Origin: Omphiscola glabra | Taxonomy: Eukaryota > Mollusca > Gastropoda > Lymnaeidae | Length of the DNA stretch: 64,000 nucleotides | Reading direction: 5' to 3' | NCBI GenBank assembly: GCA_964017045.1 | Contig: OZ024794.1 | Span: forward strand, 248,001-312,000 | Part shown: one piece after another, positions 45,286 to 58,082 of the stretch | Layout: each line of letters begins with the position of its first letter | Numbering within the stretch: the stretch's first letter is position 1 | Position numbers and translations under genes: made by a program | Notes under the pieces: generated by a model | The model's input: the letters and a program-made list of their open reading frames with translations, nothing else | Database searches by the model: none | Told to the model about the DNA's origin: nothing

Positions 45286-46350
45286 GTGGTTCTTTATTTT
45301 AACATTAAAATATTGTGGTTATTTTTTAACATTAAAATATTGTGATACCAAGCTTCCGGTTAACAACAAGATGGCTGAAATCAGATATTGGTGTAGTCCC
45401 CAAATGAAAATTCAAACTGCAACATGCCTAGAAAGCAAACAATGTTCATAAAACGTACAAATAATTCAAAGGAGAAGAAAATGGATAAAACTAATCGGAA
45501 GACAGCTGAAAAGGTATAAGAGATCGACTAACGAAAGTGGGAACATTTGCTTCTTGAGAGACAAAAAAACGGAAATTGCGTATTTATGCCGCGACACGAT
45601 ATCTCGATAAAATAACAACACATAAAAAAAAGCTCAAAACCATTAGCTTCGGGTAGATGAGACCCGTAAACCATGGCCGGTAGCTCATCTAGGAGAGGGA
45701 AACTCTGACTCCAAACCTCCGCTGCCTTGTGGATATACCCAGATGGGAAAGGCTAAGGGAGTAAACCCCGAAGGAAAATCAGGAATTGGAGCTCCTTAGG
45801 CGGTCTGTTTTTGAAATCATTAGCATTCCGGCAGCTCCTGCGACGCCAATGGTGCCAAGCCGTATCGACACTACTCGATCCATTGGATCCACCAAGGGCT
45901 TGGAGAGGGGGGATCTGCTGGTTGGGCAGCAGCTGGTTCTCCATACTACTTCGCCCAGGCTTTATCTTCACTGGGTGCGTGGAGATCAGAGGGTCATCTC
46001 AACAAGTAGGCCACAGAAACATGCACCTAGAAGAAAGGTCATGCTACGTGAGCTCTTATTTGCAGATGATGCCGCTTTAGTATCTCACTCAGCAGACGGC
46101 CTGCAGAGCCTTGTAGAGCGCGGAGAAAGGCAAGAAAACACTACTCCACCGCATTCGTGTGCGGGACATGCACAAGAGACTGCCATTCAAGGATCGGTCT
46201 CATTAGCCACACGAAGAGCTGCAACCAGACAAGATAATCTATCGTCTCTCGTAGACGGAAAGATGCCATATATACATACATACATTGTGCTTCTTTATTT
46301 TAACATTAAAATATTGTGGTTATTTATTTTAACATTAAAATATTACCAAA
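45286..46350. repeat. ~60-bp direct repeats flanking a LINE fragment
   Basis: 45286-45348 and 46288-46350 are near-identical, each made of two ttattttaacattaaaatat units. They flank 939 bp that holds the LINE fragment, so they are either a long target duplication or an older repeat split by the insertion. Confidence 0.8.
45650..46287 (+). mobile_element. Non-LTR retrotransposon, internally deleted
   Basis: The left part (ccggtagctcatctaggaga and the following 120 bp) looks like a 5' leader. A plus frame then gives RKVMLRELLFADDAALVSHS, the RT region with the FADD catalytic motif at about 46063. A shift later, FVCGTCTRDCHSRIGLISHT, then KSC (about 46150-46215), is the C-terminal zinc finger found in a group of invertebrate LINEs. 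Most of the RT thumb between them and nearly all N-terminal sequence is missing. Confidence 0.7.
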
Positions 46351-46779
46351 ATTCAAATCTGTAAAGATATTGCCTTTTGGGAACTTGCTATAAAAATGAA
46401 CCATTCTCAACTTCATATTGTTAGTTCTAATACAATTTAAAAGGAATCAAGTATATTTATAATACAAATGGGGGCAAAACATGATCAGGTTCGTCACGTG
46501 CGTTGAAAGTTGTGAACATTTAAAGCTTGAGATTTTTAGGTTTAAATTACGTGCTTATTATAATTTTTATTTTATTATGTTCCAGCCAAAATATATAATG
46601 ATATTGTATGAATACATTCTGTCAAGCAGCCTAACTTGTGAATGAAGTATAAAATAGTAAAAAAAATATTTTCCATTCTAATTTGTTGGGCAAGATCACA
46701 GTTGACTTAAGATATTCTAAATCACACTTATGATATGAAAGAAATGTCAATTTCAAACTTTTTAAGGGAACAAAGTGCT
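46351..46779. other. Unique AT-rich DNA
   Basis: No feature recognised; the gypsy remnant starts just to the right. Confidence 0.45.
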
Positions 46780-48320
46780 TGTGTTTTTTTTGTCTCAATA
46801 ACATGTTAAAAGATATTGTGTTTAGTCCTACTAATACTAACACAATCTCAACGGTAACACTTGAACTTAATGAAAATATTACTGATGTTTTTGATAGTGT
46901 CAAAGAAAACGTTGGTCATTACAAACTTCATGAAATACTTGCCAACTTAAATACTGTACTATCGCATTTGTCTTTGTCCGGGAAAGGTATTAGCAAATCT
47001 TTTATTACAGATTTTGTTATTCTTTTTCCAAATGTACCAGATATGACAGATATATCTGCACATGGTGTTGATGTTGGCAATGCAGTTAAGAAGCAGGCCT
47101 TCAGGGTCAATGCGAGAAAACTTGAAATAATCAAGTCTAAGATTATAACTCTGCTTAATGATATCTTTGAATCAAGCTCTCCTAGATAGAGTTCTCCATG
47201 TATTTTAGTCCCAACGCCTGACAAAAATGTCTATACTGTATTGTACTGATTTCAGGAAAGCGAATTCTTTTTACAAAATCTGATTCCCTTCCTATTTCAA
47301 GGATAGATGATCTCATTGATCGAGCAGAAGATGCCAAATATGTAACCAGAGTAGCCCCCCTTTTAACTGGCTATCGGCAAGTTCCGCTGTCTGAAATAGC
47401 AAAATAAATATCCGCATTTTGTACTCCAGATGGTTTATATCAACATAAGATAATGCAGTTGGGATTATTTTTTTTTAAAAAGGTTCCAGCTACAATGTTA
47501 TCATTATCGCTGACCACAAAAACTGCAGGGCCTACATTGATGATGTAAGTATTAAAGTCAAGATTTTTCACCATGATGTGACACAATTTAAAGTTCTTTT
47601 TAAGAAAAATTTAAATTTTCTTGTCAGATTTTTGTCACTCAGCATTTAAAAGAATAAAACATTTAGCATCCAGTGCTCCTGTTCTCATAGCATCACATTT
47701 AGCATCTAGTGCTCCTGTTCTCATAGCATCACATTGTCAGCCAGTGCTCCTGTTCTCATAGCATCACATTTAGCATACAGTGCTCCTGTTCTCATAGCAT
47801 CACATTTAGCATCCAGTGCTCCTGTTCTCATAGCATCACATTTAGCATCCAGTGCTCCTGTTCTCATAGCATCACATTTAGCAGCCGGTGCTCCTCTTAT
47901 CATAGCATCACATTGTCAGCCAGTGCTCCTGTTCTCATAGCATCACATTGAGCAGCCAGTGCTCCTGTTCTCATAGCATCAAATTTTAATAGACAGATTA
48001 AATTAGCTGTAGATGCCATTGATGTTGGCATTGGTGAACTACGGTTTCAAGAAGATAATCACGTTTTACATCATCCTGTCATTTATTTTCTATTTGAAAA
48101 GTGGTCCACACAATAATTTAATTTTTAAGTAGTCGTTTCTTATATCCAGTATTTTTTTACTGGCTGCATTTCTTTGACATTTTTTTCAACATGGTTTCCA
48201 AAATGTAGGATTTACTTTAATGTAGTTCATTTTTCAAGAATATTAATTTAGGTGAAAAGCATGTCAGGGGAAACGACAATGATTTCGCAAACATTTTTTC
48301 CTGAAACGAATATTGACAAT
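46779..48320 (+). pseudogene. Decayed Ty3/gypsy pol (protease-RT linker, RT, RNase H)
   Basis: In order along the plus strand: a 136-codon frame (46779-47186) with LFPNVPDMTD and HGVDVGNAVKKQAFRVNARK, the segment before gypsy RT; RT pieces in shifted frames near 47250-47460 (ISRIDDLIDRAEDAKYVT, then a degenerate LFSTPDGLYQH region); AYIDDV near 47532; a 36-bp minisatellite (47663-47985); then IKLAVDAIDVGIGELRFQED (about 47998-48057), the start of RNase H, and KHVRGNDNDFANIFS near 48260. Many stops and shifts are present, and integrase is missing. Confidence 0.8.
47663..47985 (+). repeat. 36-bp minisatellite grown from gypsy coding sequence, 9 copies
   Basis: Units contain agtgctcctgttctcatagc and atcacatttagcatcc. 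In the pol frame one unit reads HLASSAPVLIAS. That is the conserved word before RNase H in gypsy elements (SAPVLxAP...KLAVDA), and the last unit runs straight into NFNRQIKLAVDA. Two units have cattgtcagcc in place of catttagcatcc, which shifts the frame. Confidence 0.93.
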
Positions 48321-48475
48321 TTGTAGCTGTTTACTCTCTATAATTATTTGAGTTTACAGTTTTGTTTGTGAGTGAACTGTTTTTAAAATTTTTATTCTTT
48401 GATTTTCTTAAATTGTTTATGACGGAAAAACAATTTCATTTGTTAAATGTCAATTAAATTTTTTAAGAAGGAAGG

Positions 48476-48877
48476 TGTTAGGTCTTTAACGTACCGCCGA
48501 GTTTTGACTTCTGGCCCAAGATGCCTCACTCACTAAGTCACGCCCCTTTTTTGCAGTGTAGCAAAACTTAGTTGCGTCCCTTGATTACTTTTCTGTTGTA
48601 CTCCGCCAATTAAATTATCTGAGCTTGACCTTTTAGATGGCTCATTTTGGGACCTTGCCACTACCTGACTACATAAATAACTGGTAATATTTGGGGAATG
48701 ACTGCAATACGTTTGGCAGAAGGAAACGTGAGAAAAAAAGTTTGGGAAAACGTGAAAATGTACGCGACAAAACAACGAACGTATCGGCAGGAAGCCTTCT
48801 TCAGCAAACAATCGCCATTAAAACAATTTAAATTTAAAAAATAAACACTTAGTTGCAATGTAGTATCCTAGATTACA
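48476..48877 (+). mobile_element. Probable 3' LTR of the gypsy element
   Basis: A purine tract (aagaaggaagg, 48465-48475) is directly followed by TGTTAGG, as at the start of a 3' LTR. An AATAAA (48839-48844) lies about 30 nt before a gattaca end. No matching 5' LTR was found in the window, so the right edge is uncertain. Confidence 0.5.
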
Positions 48878-49044
48878 GCAAGATGAATGTGACAGAACAT
48901 AAGTAAGTCAGCGGACAGCAAGAGGAATGTGACATATCATAAGTAAGTCAGAGATTTAATATACGCAAAATGGTACGGAATGGAATATGTTTCCTGTATA
49001 TTTAAAATAATTTATATAGACGTGCGCTGAGATCTATCTTATAT

Positions 49045-49455
49045 TGGTGAGTTCTGGACTGATCATATGGGACACGTGTTTTCTATGGTGAGTTCTGGAC
49101 TGATCATATGGCCCCACATGTTTTCTATGGTGAGTTCTGGACTGATCATATGGCCCCACATGTTTTCTATGGTGAGTTCTGGACTGATCATATGGCCCCA
49201 CATGTTTTCTATGGTGAGTTCTGGACTGATCATATGGCCCCACATGTTTTCTATGGTGAGTTCCGGACTGATCATATGGCCCCACATGTTTTCTATTGTG
49301 AGTTCCGGACTGATCATATGGCCCACATTTTTTCTATGGTGAGTTCTGGACTGATCATATGGCCCACATTTTTTCTATGGTGAGTTCTGGACTGATCATA
49401 TTGCACACATATTTTCTATGGTGAGTTCTGGACTGATCATATTGCACACATGTTT
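49045..49455. repeat. 42-bp minisatellite, nearly 10 copies
   Basis: Units contain ggtgagttctggactgatca and tatggccccacatg. All six readings are open, giving spurious frames. Confidence 0.97.
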
Positions 49456-49529
49456 TCCATTATCGTAAAAGAAACAAAGGCTTTGTCGGTCTCTACGTCT
49501 GTTTGGAAGTAAAATCAAAATCTGTTTCC

Positions 49530-50000
49530 TTGGTCTGTCACAATAAAATGTGACACATGTCTATGTCCAAGCCAGGGGTCTGTCACAATGAAATATGAAA
49601 CATGTCTATGTCCACACCGTGGGTCTGTCACAATGAAATGTGATACAGCTCTAATTCAATGCTGGCTGTCACAATGACAGCCGATACAACTCTAATTCAA
49701 TGCTTGCTGTCAGAATGACATGTAAAAAAACTCTAATTCAATGCTGGCTGTCACAATGACATGTCAAAAAACTCTAATTCAATGATGGATGTCACAATGA
49801 CATGTGATACAACTCTAATTCAATGCTGGCTGTCACAATGACATGTGATACAACTCTAATTCAATGCTGGCTGTCACAATGACATGTGATACAACTCTAA
49901 TTCAATGCTGGCTGTCACAATGACATGTGATACAACTCTAATTCAATGATGGATGTCACAATGACATGTGATACAACTCTCATTCAATGCTGACGTCACA
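49530..50000. repeat. 41-45-bp array in two subtypes, about 11 copies
   Basis: Left units (49535-49640) contain gtcacaatgaaatgtgacac; right units (8 copies) contain ctgtcacaatgacatgtgat and acaactctaattcaatg. The subtypes share the gtcacaatgacatgtga core. Confidence 0.92.
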
Positions 50001-50704
50001 TCAGCATCTCTTTGTTTCAATCCAGGTAAATCATCATAATTCTAATAAAGGTTTTAAAATGATGCGTCATCGCTGTCGTCTTAAACCCTGATCCCAATAA
50101 ATTGACCTAGCCTTTCAGCGCCCCGTTGAGAATCCCTGTCCAAAAGAGAAGTAACACCCTAATCGCACCAACACCCCATCATGTTCCAACACCCCATCAT
50201 ATGCCAACACATCAACATAGCCCAACACACCAAATGCCAACAAACCAACATGCCCCAACACACCAACATGTATTAATAGACAAATCCTCTCAACGAATCA
50301 ATGAATGAAGAAATATGTGGTGTTGGTAACTGTCTTCTGGCGTTCATTAAACTTAAAAGTGGAGGAAATGTTCCCCTACATCTGCTGATACCTGACCCTA
50401 GCCTACGCCCTTTCAGATGTATACTCTCTAAACAACCTAGACACCAAAATCCGCTCTGACGTCTGCTGATGCCAGGAGTACAGCTCTAGGTATCTTGGGC
50501 TTATATTTGAGATTGTAAGCAGACGTTGGAGGCAGACCAACAAAGTGTTCACTTTAAAAGCATTCGGTTATAGGGGATTTATTCTCGCCCACTCGATAAA
50601 ATGCTTGAACGTTTGATCGAATGAGGTTGCTGATTGTGCAAGCATTTAAAATATACACCGATGACGTAACTATCGATTTCCCCCCTGAACTTTTTAGCCC
50701 TAAC
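50001..50704. other. Mostly unique DNA
   Basis: A short loose array of caacaccccatcatgttcca-like words lies at 50160-50275. The remainder (50280-50704) shows no gene or element that I can support. Confidence 0.5.
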
Positions 50705-50942
50705 AGAAATATAGGAATTTAAAAGTAAACAAATTTAATAAAGGTATTTAGGAGTAAACAAATTAAATAAAGGAATTTAGGAGTAAAGAAATTATATAAA
50801 GGAATTTAGGAGTAAACAAATTAAAAAAAGTATTTGGGAGTAAACAAATTAAATAAAGGAATTTGGGAGTAAACAAATTAAATAAAGGAATTTAGGAGTA
50901 AACAAATTAAATATAGAAATTTAGGAGTAAACAAATAATCTT
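50705..50942. repeat. 29-bp array, about 8 copies
   Basis: Units are aatttaggagtaaacaaatt plus aaataaagg. Confidence 0.95.
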
Positions 50943-51449
50943 TCAGTATGTTTTAATAAAAGACGTATTTTTAACAAGCATTGAACTCTCCGTTTACCTG
51001 TCAAAATTCGTTCATCTTCTAACAGTCCATCAATTGGGACATTATTTGACCTGGTCAATGTATTTGGATTGTTCATACACTACAATTCTTTTGACTGGTC
51101 ATTTTGACGTCACGCAATGGTTTATATAAATTGTGAGTAAAGAAGAACTTTTTTTAAAAATTGTCATAACTTTCATTAACCTAAAGATTGAATGGTCTAA
51201 GTCCATCCCAAATAATTGCGCCTCTGCCACTCCAAGTGATTTCTACATACCACGATTGGAGGACGTACCAACTAAGATCATCGCACATTAACAAGGACCA
51301 TCTGGAATTCGCTGGCAATTCTGTGCCGTTGTCAAGTATTTGTCAGTGGAAGAATTGTTGGCAGGTACTGGTGTAATATGCTCAGATATGTAGAAGATCT
51401 AGTTTGGGATTAGGCGGTCGTTGTTGGCTGGCGTCTTATTAACAAAGTG
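50943..51449. other. Unique DNA
   Basis: A 62-codon plus frame (51188-51376) has no recognisable motif. Confidence 0.4.
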
Positions 51450-51870
51450 TTCAGATATTGGCACTAGGGGGATTCTGGCACTATGGAGATATTGGCTCTA
51501 GTGAGATTCTGGCACTAGGGAGATACTGGCACTAGGGAGATACTTGCACTAGGGAAATACTGACAATAGGCATATACTGGTATGGGGAGAAACTGGTACA
51601 AGGGATATACTGGTCCTGCGAGATGATGGAACAAGGGATATCCTAACACTTGGGACATACTGGTCTTAAGGAGATACTGGTACTATGTATATTCTGGCAC
51701 TATGTATACTCTGGCACTAGGGACATTCTGGCACAAGGGATATTCTGGCACTAGGGAGATTCTGGCACTAAGGAGATTCATGGACTAGGAAAATTCTGGT
51801 ACTAGGTATATACTGGTAATGGCGAGATGATGGTACAAGAGATTTCCTGGTACAGGGAGATGCTGGCACA
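51450..51870. repeat. ~17-20-bp degenerate array, over 20 copies
   Basis: Units vary around ctggcactagggagata, with units of different length mixed. Confidence 0.85.
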
Positions 51871-52044
51871 AGGAAGATTCAGATTTTTTGAGCAACATAT
51901 ATGTTATAAGCATCTATCTTATGATAAGGTCAAAGCTTTGTACACAGTGCCATCTGATTGTTCAAGTAATAAGTGCAAGTCAACAACTTCATAGTGAATG
52001 ATTCAACTACGGCATGTAACAAATTGAACTAAGTAAACGTGTAT

Positions 52045-52225
52045 TAGAGATCTGCTCTTTGTCTACTTGTATCATAGATCTGCTCTTTATCTACTTATAT
52101 CATATATCTGCTCTTTGTCTACTTGTATCATAAATCTGCTCTTTGTCTACTTGTATCATAGATCTGCTCCTTGTCTACTTGTATCATGTATCTGCTCGTT
52201 GTCGACTTGTATCATATATCTGCTT
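52045..52225. repeat. 28-bp array, about 6 copies
   Basis: Units are tctgctctttgtctacttgt plus atcataga. Confidence 0.95.
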
Positions 52226-52344
52226 TTTACTAAGTAATGGATTTAGCAAACAAAGGGAGACGTTTATATACAGCTGTTGCGAAGTAAAATACAATAACAA
52301 AAAAACGCTAGAACACCGGAACTGAATTTACCAAAAATACAGTG

Positions 52345-52540
52345 TTAAACAAATAGTACTGAATTTACAAAAAAATATAGTATCAAAAAAACTAGCAATT
52401 GGATTGTTAAACATACAAACACTAAAATCTGAACAAACAAACTACAAAGTGCAAACACTAACAGTTGTACAAACAAAGCACTCAGTACAAATGCAAGCAG
52501 TTGTACAAACAAAGCATTCCGTGCAAACACCTTAAGTCAA
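52345..52540. repeat. Degenerate ~28-bp array
   Basis: Units loosely share agttgtacaaacaaagcac. Confidence 0.7.
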
Positions 52541-52664
52541 GTTTATTTCAACCCACACTTTTCTTATTTTAGATTCGCTCCGTATTTTTGGTGGTGTCAA
52601 ACTTGTTTCTTTTAAAATTTTTAATGAGCTTTCTTGCTAAACGATCCTAATTTACAAGGCCGCA

Positions 52665-53075
52665 CGAGACGTGTCTACTGCACGAGAGGTGTCTACTGCA
52701 CGAGACGTGTCCACTGCACGAGAGGTGTCTACTGCACAAGACGTGTCTACTGCACGAGACGTGTCTACTGCACGAGACGTGTCCACTGCACGAGACGTGT
52801 CTACTGCAGGAGAGGTGTCTACTACACGAGACGTGTCTACTGCACGAGACGTGTCTACTGCACGAGACGTGTCTACTGCACGAGACGTGTCTACTGCACG
52901 AGACGTGTCTACTGCACGAGACGTGTCTACTGCACGAGACGTGTCCACTGCACGAGACGTGTCTACTGCACGAGACGTGTCCACTGAACGAGACGTGTCC
53001 ACTGCACGAGAGGTGTCTACTGCACGAGACGTGTCCACTGCACGAGACGTGTCTACTGCACGAGACGCGTCTACA
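52665..53075. repeat. 18-bp minisatellite, about 23 copies
   Basis: Units are gtctactgcacgagacgt with few variants; the 117-151 codon frames over it are artefacts. Confidence 0.98.
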
Positions 53076-53119
53076 ATATTTTTCTCAGGCCTGAAGAGAG
53101 GGATTTACATTAATGAGAT

Positions 53120-53795
53120 AATATAGGATACACTTTATCTTAAGTTGGCGCGCTAACATAGGACACACTTTATCTTGATATGGAGCATTGATACAGGAAC
53201 ACACCTTATCTTGATATGGAGCAGTGATACAGGAACACACCTTATCTTGATATGCAGCAGTGATACAGGAACACACCTTATCTTGATATGGAGCAGTGAT
53301 ACAGGAACACACCTTATCTTGATATTGAGCAGTGATACAGGAACACACCTTATCTTGATATGGAGCAGTGATACAGGAACACACCTTATCTTGATATGGA
53401 GCAGTGATACAGGAACACACCTTATCTTGATATGGAGCAGTGATACAGGAACACACCTTATCTTGATATGGAGCAGTGATACAGGAACACACCTTATCTT
53501 GATATGGAGCAGTGATACAGGAACACACCTTATCTTGATATGGAGCAGTGATACAGGAACACACCTTATCTTGATATGGAGCAGTGATACAGGAACACAC
53601 CTTATCTTGATATGGAGCAGTGATACAGGAACACACCTTATCTTGATATGGAGCAGTTATACAGGAACACACCTTATCTTGATATGGAGCAGTGATACAG
53701 GAACACACCTTATCTTGATATGGAGCAGTGATAAAGGAACACACCTTATCTTGATATGGAGCAGTGATACAGGAACACACCTTATCTTGATCAAT
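53120..53795. repeat. 36-bp minisatellite, about 18 copies
   Basis: Units contain gatacaggaacacaccttat and cttgatatggagcagt. Very homogeneous in the middle; the left edge has partial units (aggacacactttatctt). Confidence 0.98.
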
Positions 53796-53829
53796 TCTGT
53801 TAGCTGATGCAAAAGAATGCGCCATAATA

Positions 53830-55490
53830 CAAATCTGACGGAATTGTGTGAATTCTGACGTGATTGTGTGAATTATGACGAGATTGTGTGAATTATGACG
53901 TGATTATGTGAATTATGACGTGATTGTGAGAATTATGACGAGATTGTGTGAATTATGACGTGAGTGTGTGAATTCTGACGAGATTGTGTGAATTATGACG
54001 TGATTGTATGAATTATGACGTGATTGTGTGAATTCTGACGAGATTGTGTGAATTATGACGTGATTGTGTGAATTATGACGTGATTGTGAGAATTCTGACG
54101 AGATTGTGTGAATTATGACGTGATTGTGTTAATTCTGACGAGATTGTTTGAATTATGACGTGATTGTGTGAATTCTGACGAGATTGTGTGAATTCTGACG
54201 TGATTGTTTGAATTCTGATGAGATTGTGTGAATTCTGACGAGATTGTGTGAATTATGATGAGATTGTGTGATTTCTGACGAGATTGTGTGAATTCTGACG
54301 AGATTGTGTGAATTCTGACGAGATTGTGTGAATTCTGACGAGATTGTGTGAATTATGATGAGATTGTGTGATTTCTGACGAGATTGTGTGAATTCTGACG
54401 AGATTGTGTGAATTCTGACGAGATTGTGTGAATTCTGACGTGATTGTGTGAATTCTGACGAGATTGTGTAAATTCTGACGAGATTGTGCTAATTCTGACG
54501 AGATTGTGTGAAATCTGACGTGATTGTGTGAATTCTGACGTGATTGTGTGAAATCTGACAGTAGTGTGTGAAATCAGACTTGATTGTATGAAATCTGACG
54601 AGATTGTGTGAATTCTGACATGATTGTATTAATTCTAACGTGATTGTGTGAATTCTGACGAAAGTGTGTGAAATCTGACTCGATTGTGTGAAATCTGACG
54701 ATATTGTGTGAATTCTGACGTGATTGTGTGAATTCTGACGTGATTGTGTGAAATCTGACGTGATTGTGTGAATTCTGACATGACTGTGTGAATTTTGACT
54801 TGATTGTGTTAATTCTGACTTGATTGTGTGAATTCTGACGAGATTGTGTGAATTCTGACGAGATTGTGTGATTTCTGACGAGAGTGTGTGAATTCTGACG
54901 AGATTGTGTGAATTCAGACGAGATTGTGGAATTCTGACGTGATTGTGTGAATTCTGACGAGATTGTGTGAATTATGACGTGATTGTGTGAATTCTGACGA
55001 GATTGTGTGAATTCTGACGTGATTGTGTGAAATCTGACGGAAGTGTGTAAAATCTGACTTGATTGTGTGAAATATGACGAGATTGTGTGAATTCTGACGT
55101 GATTGTGTGAATTCTGACCTTATTGTGTGAAATCTGACGGAATTGTGTGAAATCTGACGTGATTGTGTGAATTCTGACGTGATTGTCTGAATTCTGATGT
55201 GATTGTGTGAATTCTGACGAAATTGTGTGAAATCTGACATGATTGTTTTAATTCTGACGTGATTGTGTGAATTCTGACGAGATTGTGTGAAAGCTGATGT
55301 GATTGTGATCAATCTGACGGAATTGTGTGAAATGTGACATGATTGTGTGAAATCTAACGAGATTGTGTGATATATGACGTGATTTTGTGAAATCTGACGT
55401 GATTGTGTGAAATCTGACGTGTTTGTGTGAAATCTGACGTGATTGTGTGAAATCTGACGTGTTTGTGTGAAATATGATGTGATTGTGTGT
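53830..55490. repeat. 20-bp minisatellite, about 83 copies
   Basis: Units are gattgtgtgaattctgacga/gattgtgtgaattctgacgt. Left half is more homogeneous; right half changes to gtgtgaaatctgacgtgatt. A 1-bp slip lies near 54928. Confidence 0.98.
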
Positions 55491-56326
55491 TTTTTTATTG
55501 CAAGCCGACTGCAATTGTCAAAAAATTTAAAATGTTGGCCTTTTTGTTGTTGTCACGGCGAGTAACACGAATGTCTCTGAGATCTTGCGATAAGGATCGT
55601 GACAGCTGAGAATCTCAGTAACAAATCTAGAGTGTGGACGTACCTTCAGCTTGACAGTTGAGAATCTCAGTAACAAATCCTGAGGTTTACGTACCCTCTG
55701 ATCAATTAGTCTGATCACTGAGTCCGGTGACTCCAGGAAAAGGATATTTTCCTTAAGGATATTGTTTATCCTTCGATGTCGTGTTGAGCCTCTTTCATCT
55801 TATAATTGACTTCTGTTCGCTTCCTTGCCGTTCTTCTGAACGTTGTTTTCGTCAGGGCCATTCTTATTCTACTCTTTTCTTTCATGTTTAAGTAGAATAT
55901 ATATATATTGATATATTATGTACATTTAATTTATACTTAAAAGAATATTTGGGTTTTTTTTTGGTGGTACTTTGAGGGCATTCTCCTAAACGTATTTGTA
56001 CTCTGTGTAAGTATTATTGAAGCTTAATCTTTATTGTTGTATTTACACACATTGTTTGTGTCTCATTGATGTAATTTGATTTAATGTAGTTTGAAATATT
56101 GAGTTTATCATTGAAGTACTTTCACGTGCTTTAAATCAATCCATTTATTGACATAGAAACGATCGACCATGTTTGTTGTTCTTTACTTGACCTTAAGCAG
56201 TGGAGTGAGAAGGGGGCGAAATGGCGTCAAAACCAGGCATTTTATGTGTAATTAGAATTAACTTTTGAGGCACAGGTAGCGTACATTCAGGCTTCGCCAC
56301 ATTTGAAGGGTATGCTTCCCACGGCA
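55491..56326. other. Mostly unique DNA with a 57-bp duplication
   Basis: At about 55595-55705 a doublet shares gagaatctcagtaacaaatc, each followed by gtacgtac-like donor words on the minus strand. Elsewhere AT-rich, nothing recognised. Confidence 0.5.
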
Positions 56327-56515
56327 CCAGAGGCGTAGCTAAAAGAGTCAGGGGTGCAGGTGTCCCTGGGCGCCAGACTAGTTAAGGCCGCCAAAATGTG
56401 TTTTGATATTATTCTATTGATGAAAACATTGGGTTTTAGTGTTGAACAAAGAAATGGAGGCTCTTAAAAATGAATCTTGTCCCCGCGCGCCAAATACTCT
56501 AGCTACGTCTATGCA
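56327..56515. mobile_element. MITE-like element, copy 2
   Basis: It begins ccagaggcgtagctaaaa and ends tagctacgtctatg (inverted ends). It shares gcgccagact and aatgaatcttg with the copy at 19685 but has diverged, suggesting an old family. Confidence 0.65.
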
Positions 56516-56569
56516 CTGCACTGGTCACAAGACAATTTCGTTTTAACAACAACACATGTTACTGCTAGT

Positions 56570-56785
56570 GACATACATTTTTATAGTTACCATAACACAG
56601 GTTATTGACAATGACCCATTTTCTTATAACTATTGCAAAGGTTACTCTGTCAATGACCTATATTCTTGTAACATCTACTACAAAGGTTACTCTGTCATTG
56701 ACGTATCTTCTTGTAACATCTACTACAAATGTTACTCTGTCAATGACCTATATTCTTGTAACATCTACTACACGTGTTACTTGTT
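56570..56785. repeat. 45-bp array, about 4.5 copies
   Basis: Units contain aacatctactacaaaggtta and ctctgtcaatgac. Confidence 0.95.
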
Positions 56786-56847
56786 TGCCAACGTGTAAAC
56801 ATCTTAATCTCCGACCCAAATATTCCCATCCGTCTAATCCACTAATC

Positions 56848-56935
56848 ACCTCGCCAACTTTGTCTACCGCCACTAATCTCCCCTTGCTGTTCAGCTATGT
56901 CTACCGCCACTAGTCTCCCCTTGCTGTTCAACTAA
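56848..56935. repeat. ~40-bp duplication
   Basis: gtctaccgccactaatctcc and cttgctgttca occur twice. Confidence 0.85.
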
Positions 56936-57054
56936 TGATGTTTACTCTGAGCCGCTCAGTTAACTTTCGTCGGTAAAGGGGGATAATTTATTGTCATCTC
57001 ACTTAGGTCAATTTGCGTAATCGACAAGTTCCTCTTTTTGTCTCCCCCACCCAA

Positions 57055-57560
57055 ATCCCCCACTCCAACACTCACACTCATACATACCAATACAAACACA
57101 TTAAACTCACAAACACACAAACACATTAAACTCACAAACACACAAACACATCTCACACATATTCCTAAACACACCCACGCAAGCTACACACATTTTCCCC
57201 ACACCCTAAGTAATCGACACACTCTTCCACACCCTCACAAGCACCCACAAACACCCAAAATACTCAACCACACATAATCAGCCACACCTACCAACAGCCA
57301 CCCCACACCCACAAAAACACACCCACACATACCCAAACACAGACACACACATACACCTAAACACGCACATATACACTCAAGCAATACACACACAACTTCA
57401 TCCCACCACAACACACCAACATACTCAGAACACACACACCAAAGCAACACACACTCCCCACATTTATTCACACACACCCACACATGCTTACACACATACC
57501 CAAGCAACGCACACAAATACACACACCCAGACACAATAACACATCTCTTACTCACCAACA
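57055..57560. repeat. CA-rich low-complexity tract
   Basis: Loose acacacccacaaacaca words, with a 31-bp doublet cattaaactcacaaacacac at 57097-57145. Cys/Val frames on the minus strand come from this bias. Confidence 0.85.
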
Positions 57561-57914
57561 CACAACCATGCAACATACACACACTCCTAAAATACCTACG
57601 CTCTTCATACGTCGACATACCCAAGGAGTACACAGCGAATCAACCCACACGCCACTCACCTATGAGGTAGAAGTGTTGTGGATGTAATATGAACTAGATC
57701 ATTAATTGGATGCTAAACTAGTGTTAGTTAGTGAGGGCAGTATCAGAAATTAACATCACTGTATATGTTCACGGATGAATGATTTCATAGAGTACAAGGC
57801 ATTAAGCATATTACTTCATGTATGATACTTAATACATAATACATGCTACTTGACACATGGCACTTTTAATTAATGTTTAATTCCAGCAACGTCTAGACAA
57901 TAAAAAACAGCACC
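57561..57914. other. Unique DNA
   Basis: No feature seen apart from a short acttgacacat/tacttaatacat repetition near 57810. Confidence 0.5.
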
Positions 57915-58035
57915 AGCACCCATGGTGGATGGGTCGTGTTAACCTTAGATGGCATCTCATACAACACCAGCACCCCTGGATGGCATCTCATACAACACCA
58001 GCACCCCGGATGGATGGGTCGTGGTTACCTTAGAT
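57915..58035. repeat. Short ~40-60-bp duplications
   Basis: gatggcatctcatacaacac occurs twice (one more partial), with gatgggtcgtg at both ends. Confidence 0.8.
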
Positions 58036-58082
58036 GGCATCTCATCGAAGAGAAGGTAAACTGTGAATTTTCCATTGGATCA

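Noticed and set aside
48533..48858. Minus-strand frames of 92 and 65 codons
   Set aside because: They lie inside the probable gypsy LTR and show no domain.
55527..55718. 63-codon minus frame with donor-like GTACGT words, considered as a first exon of the Ig gene
   Set aside because: No start codon with a signal peptide precedes the donors, and the region is a simple 57-bp duplication.
57038..57687. Cys/Val- and His/Thr-rich frames over the CA-rich tract
   Set aside because: Composition follows from low-complexity DNA; no conserved motif.
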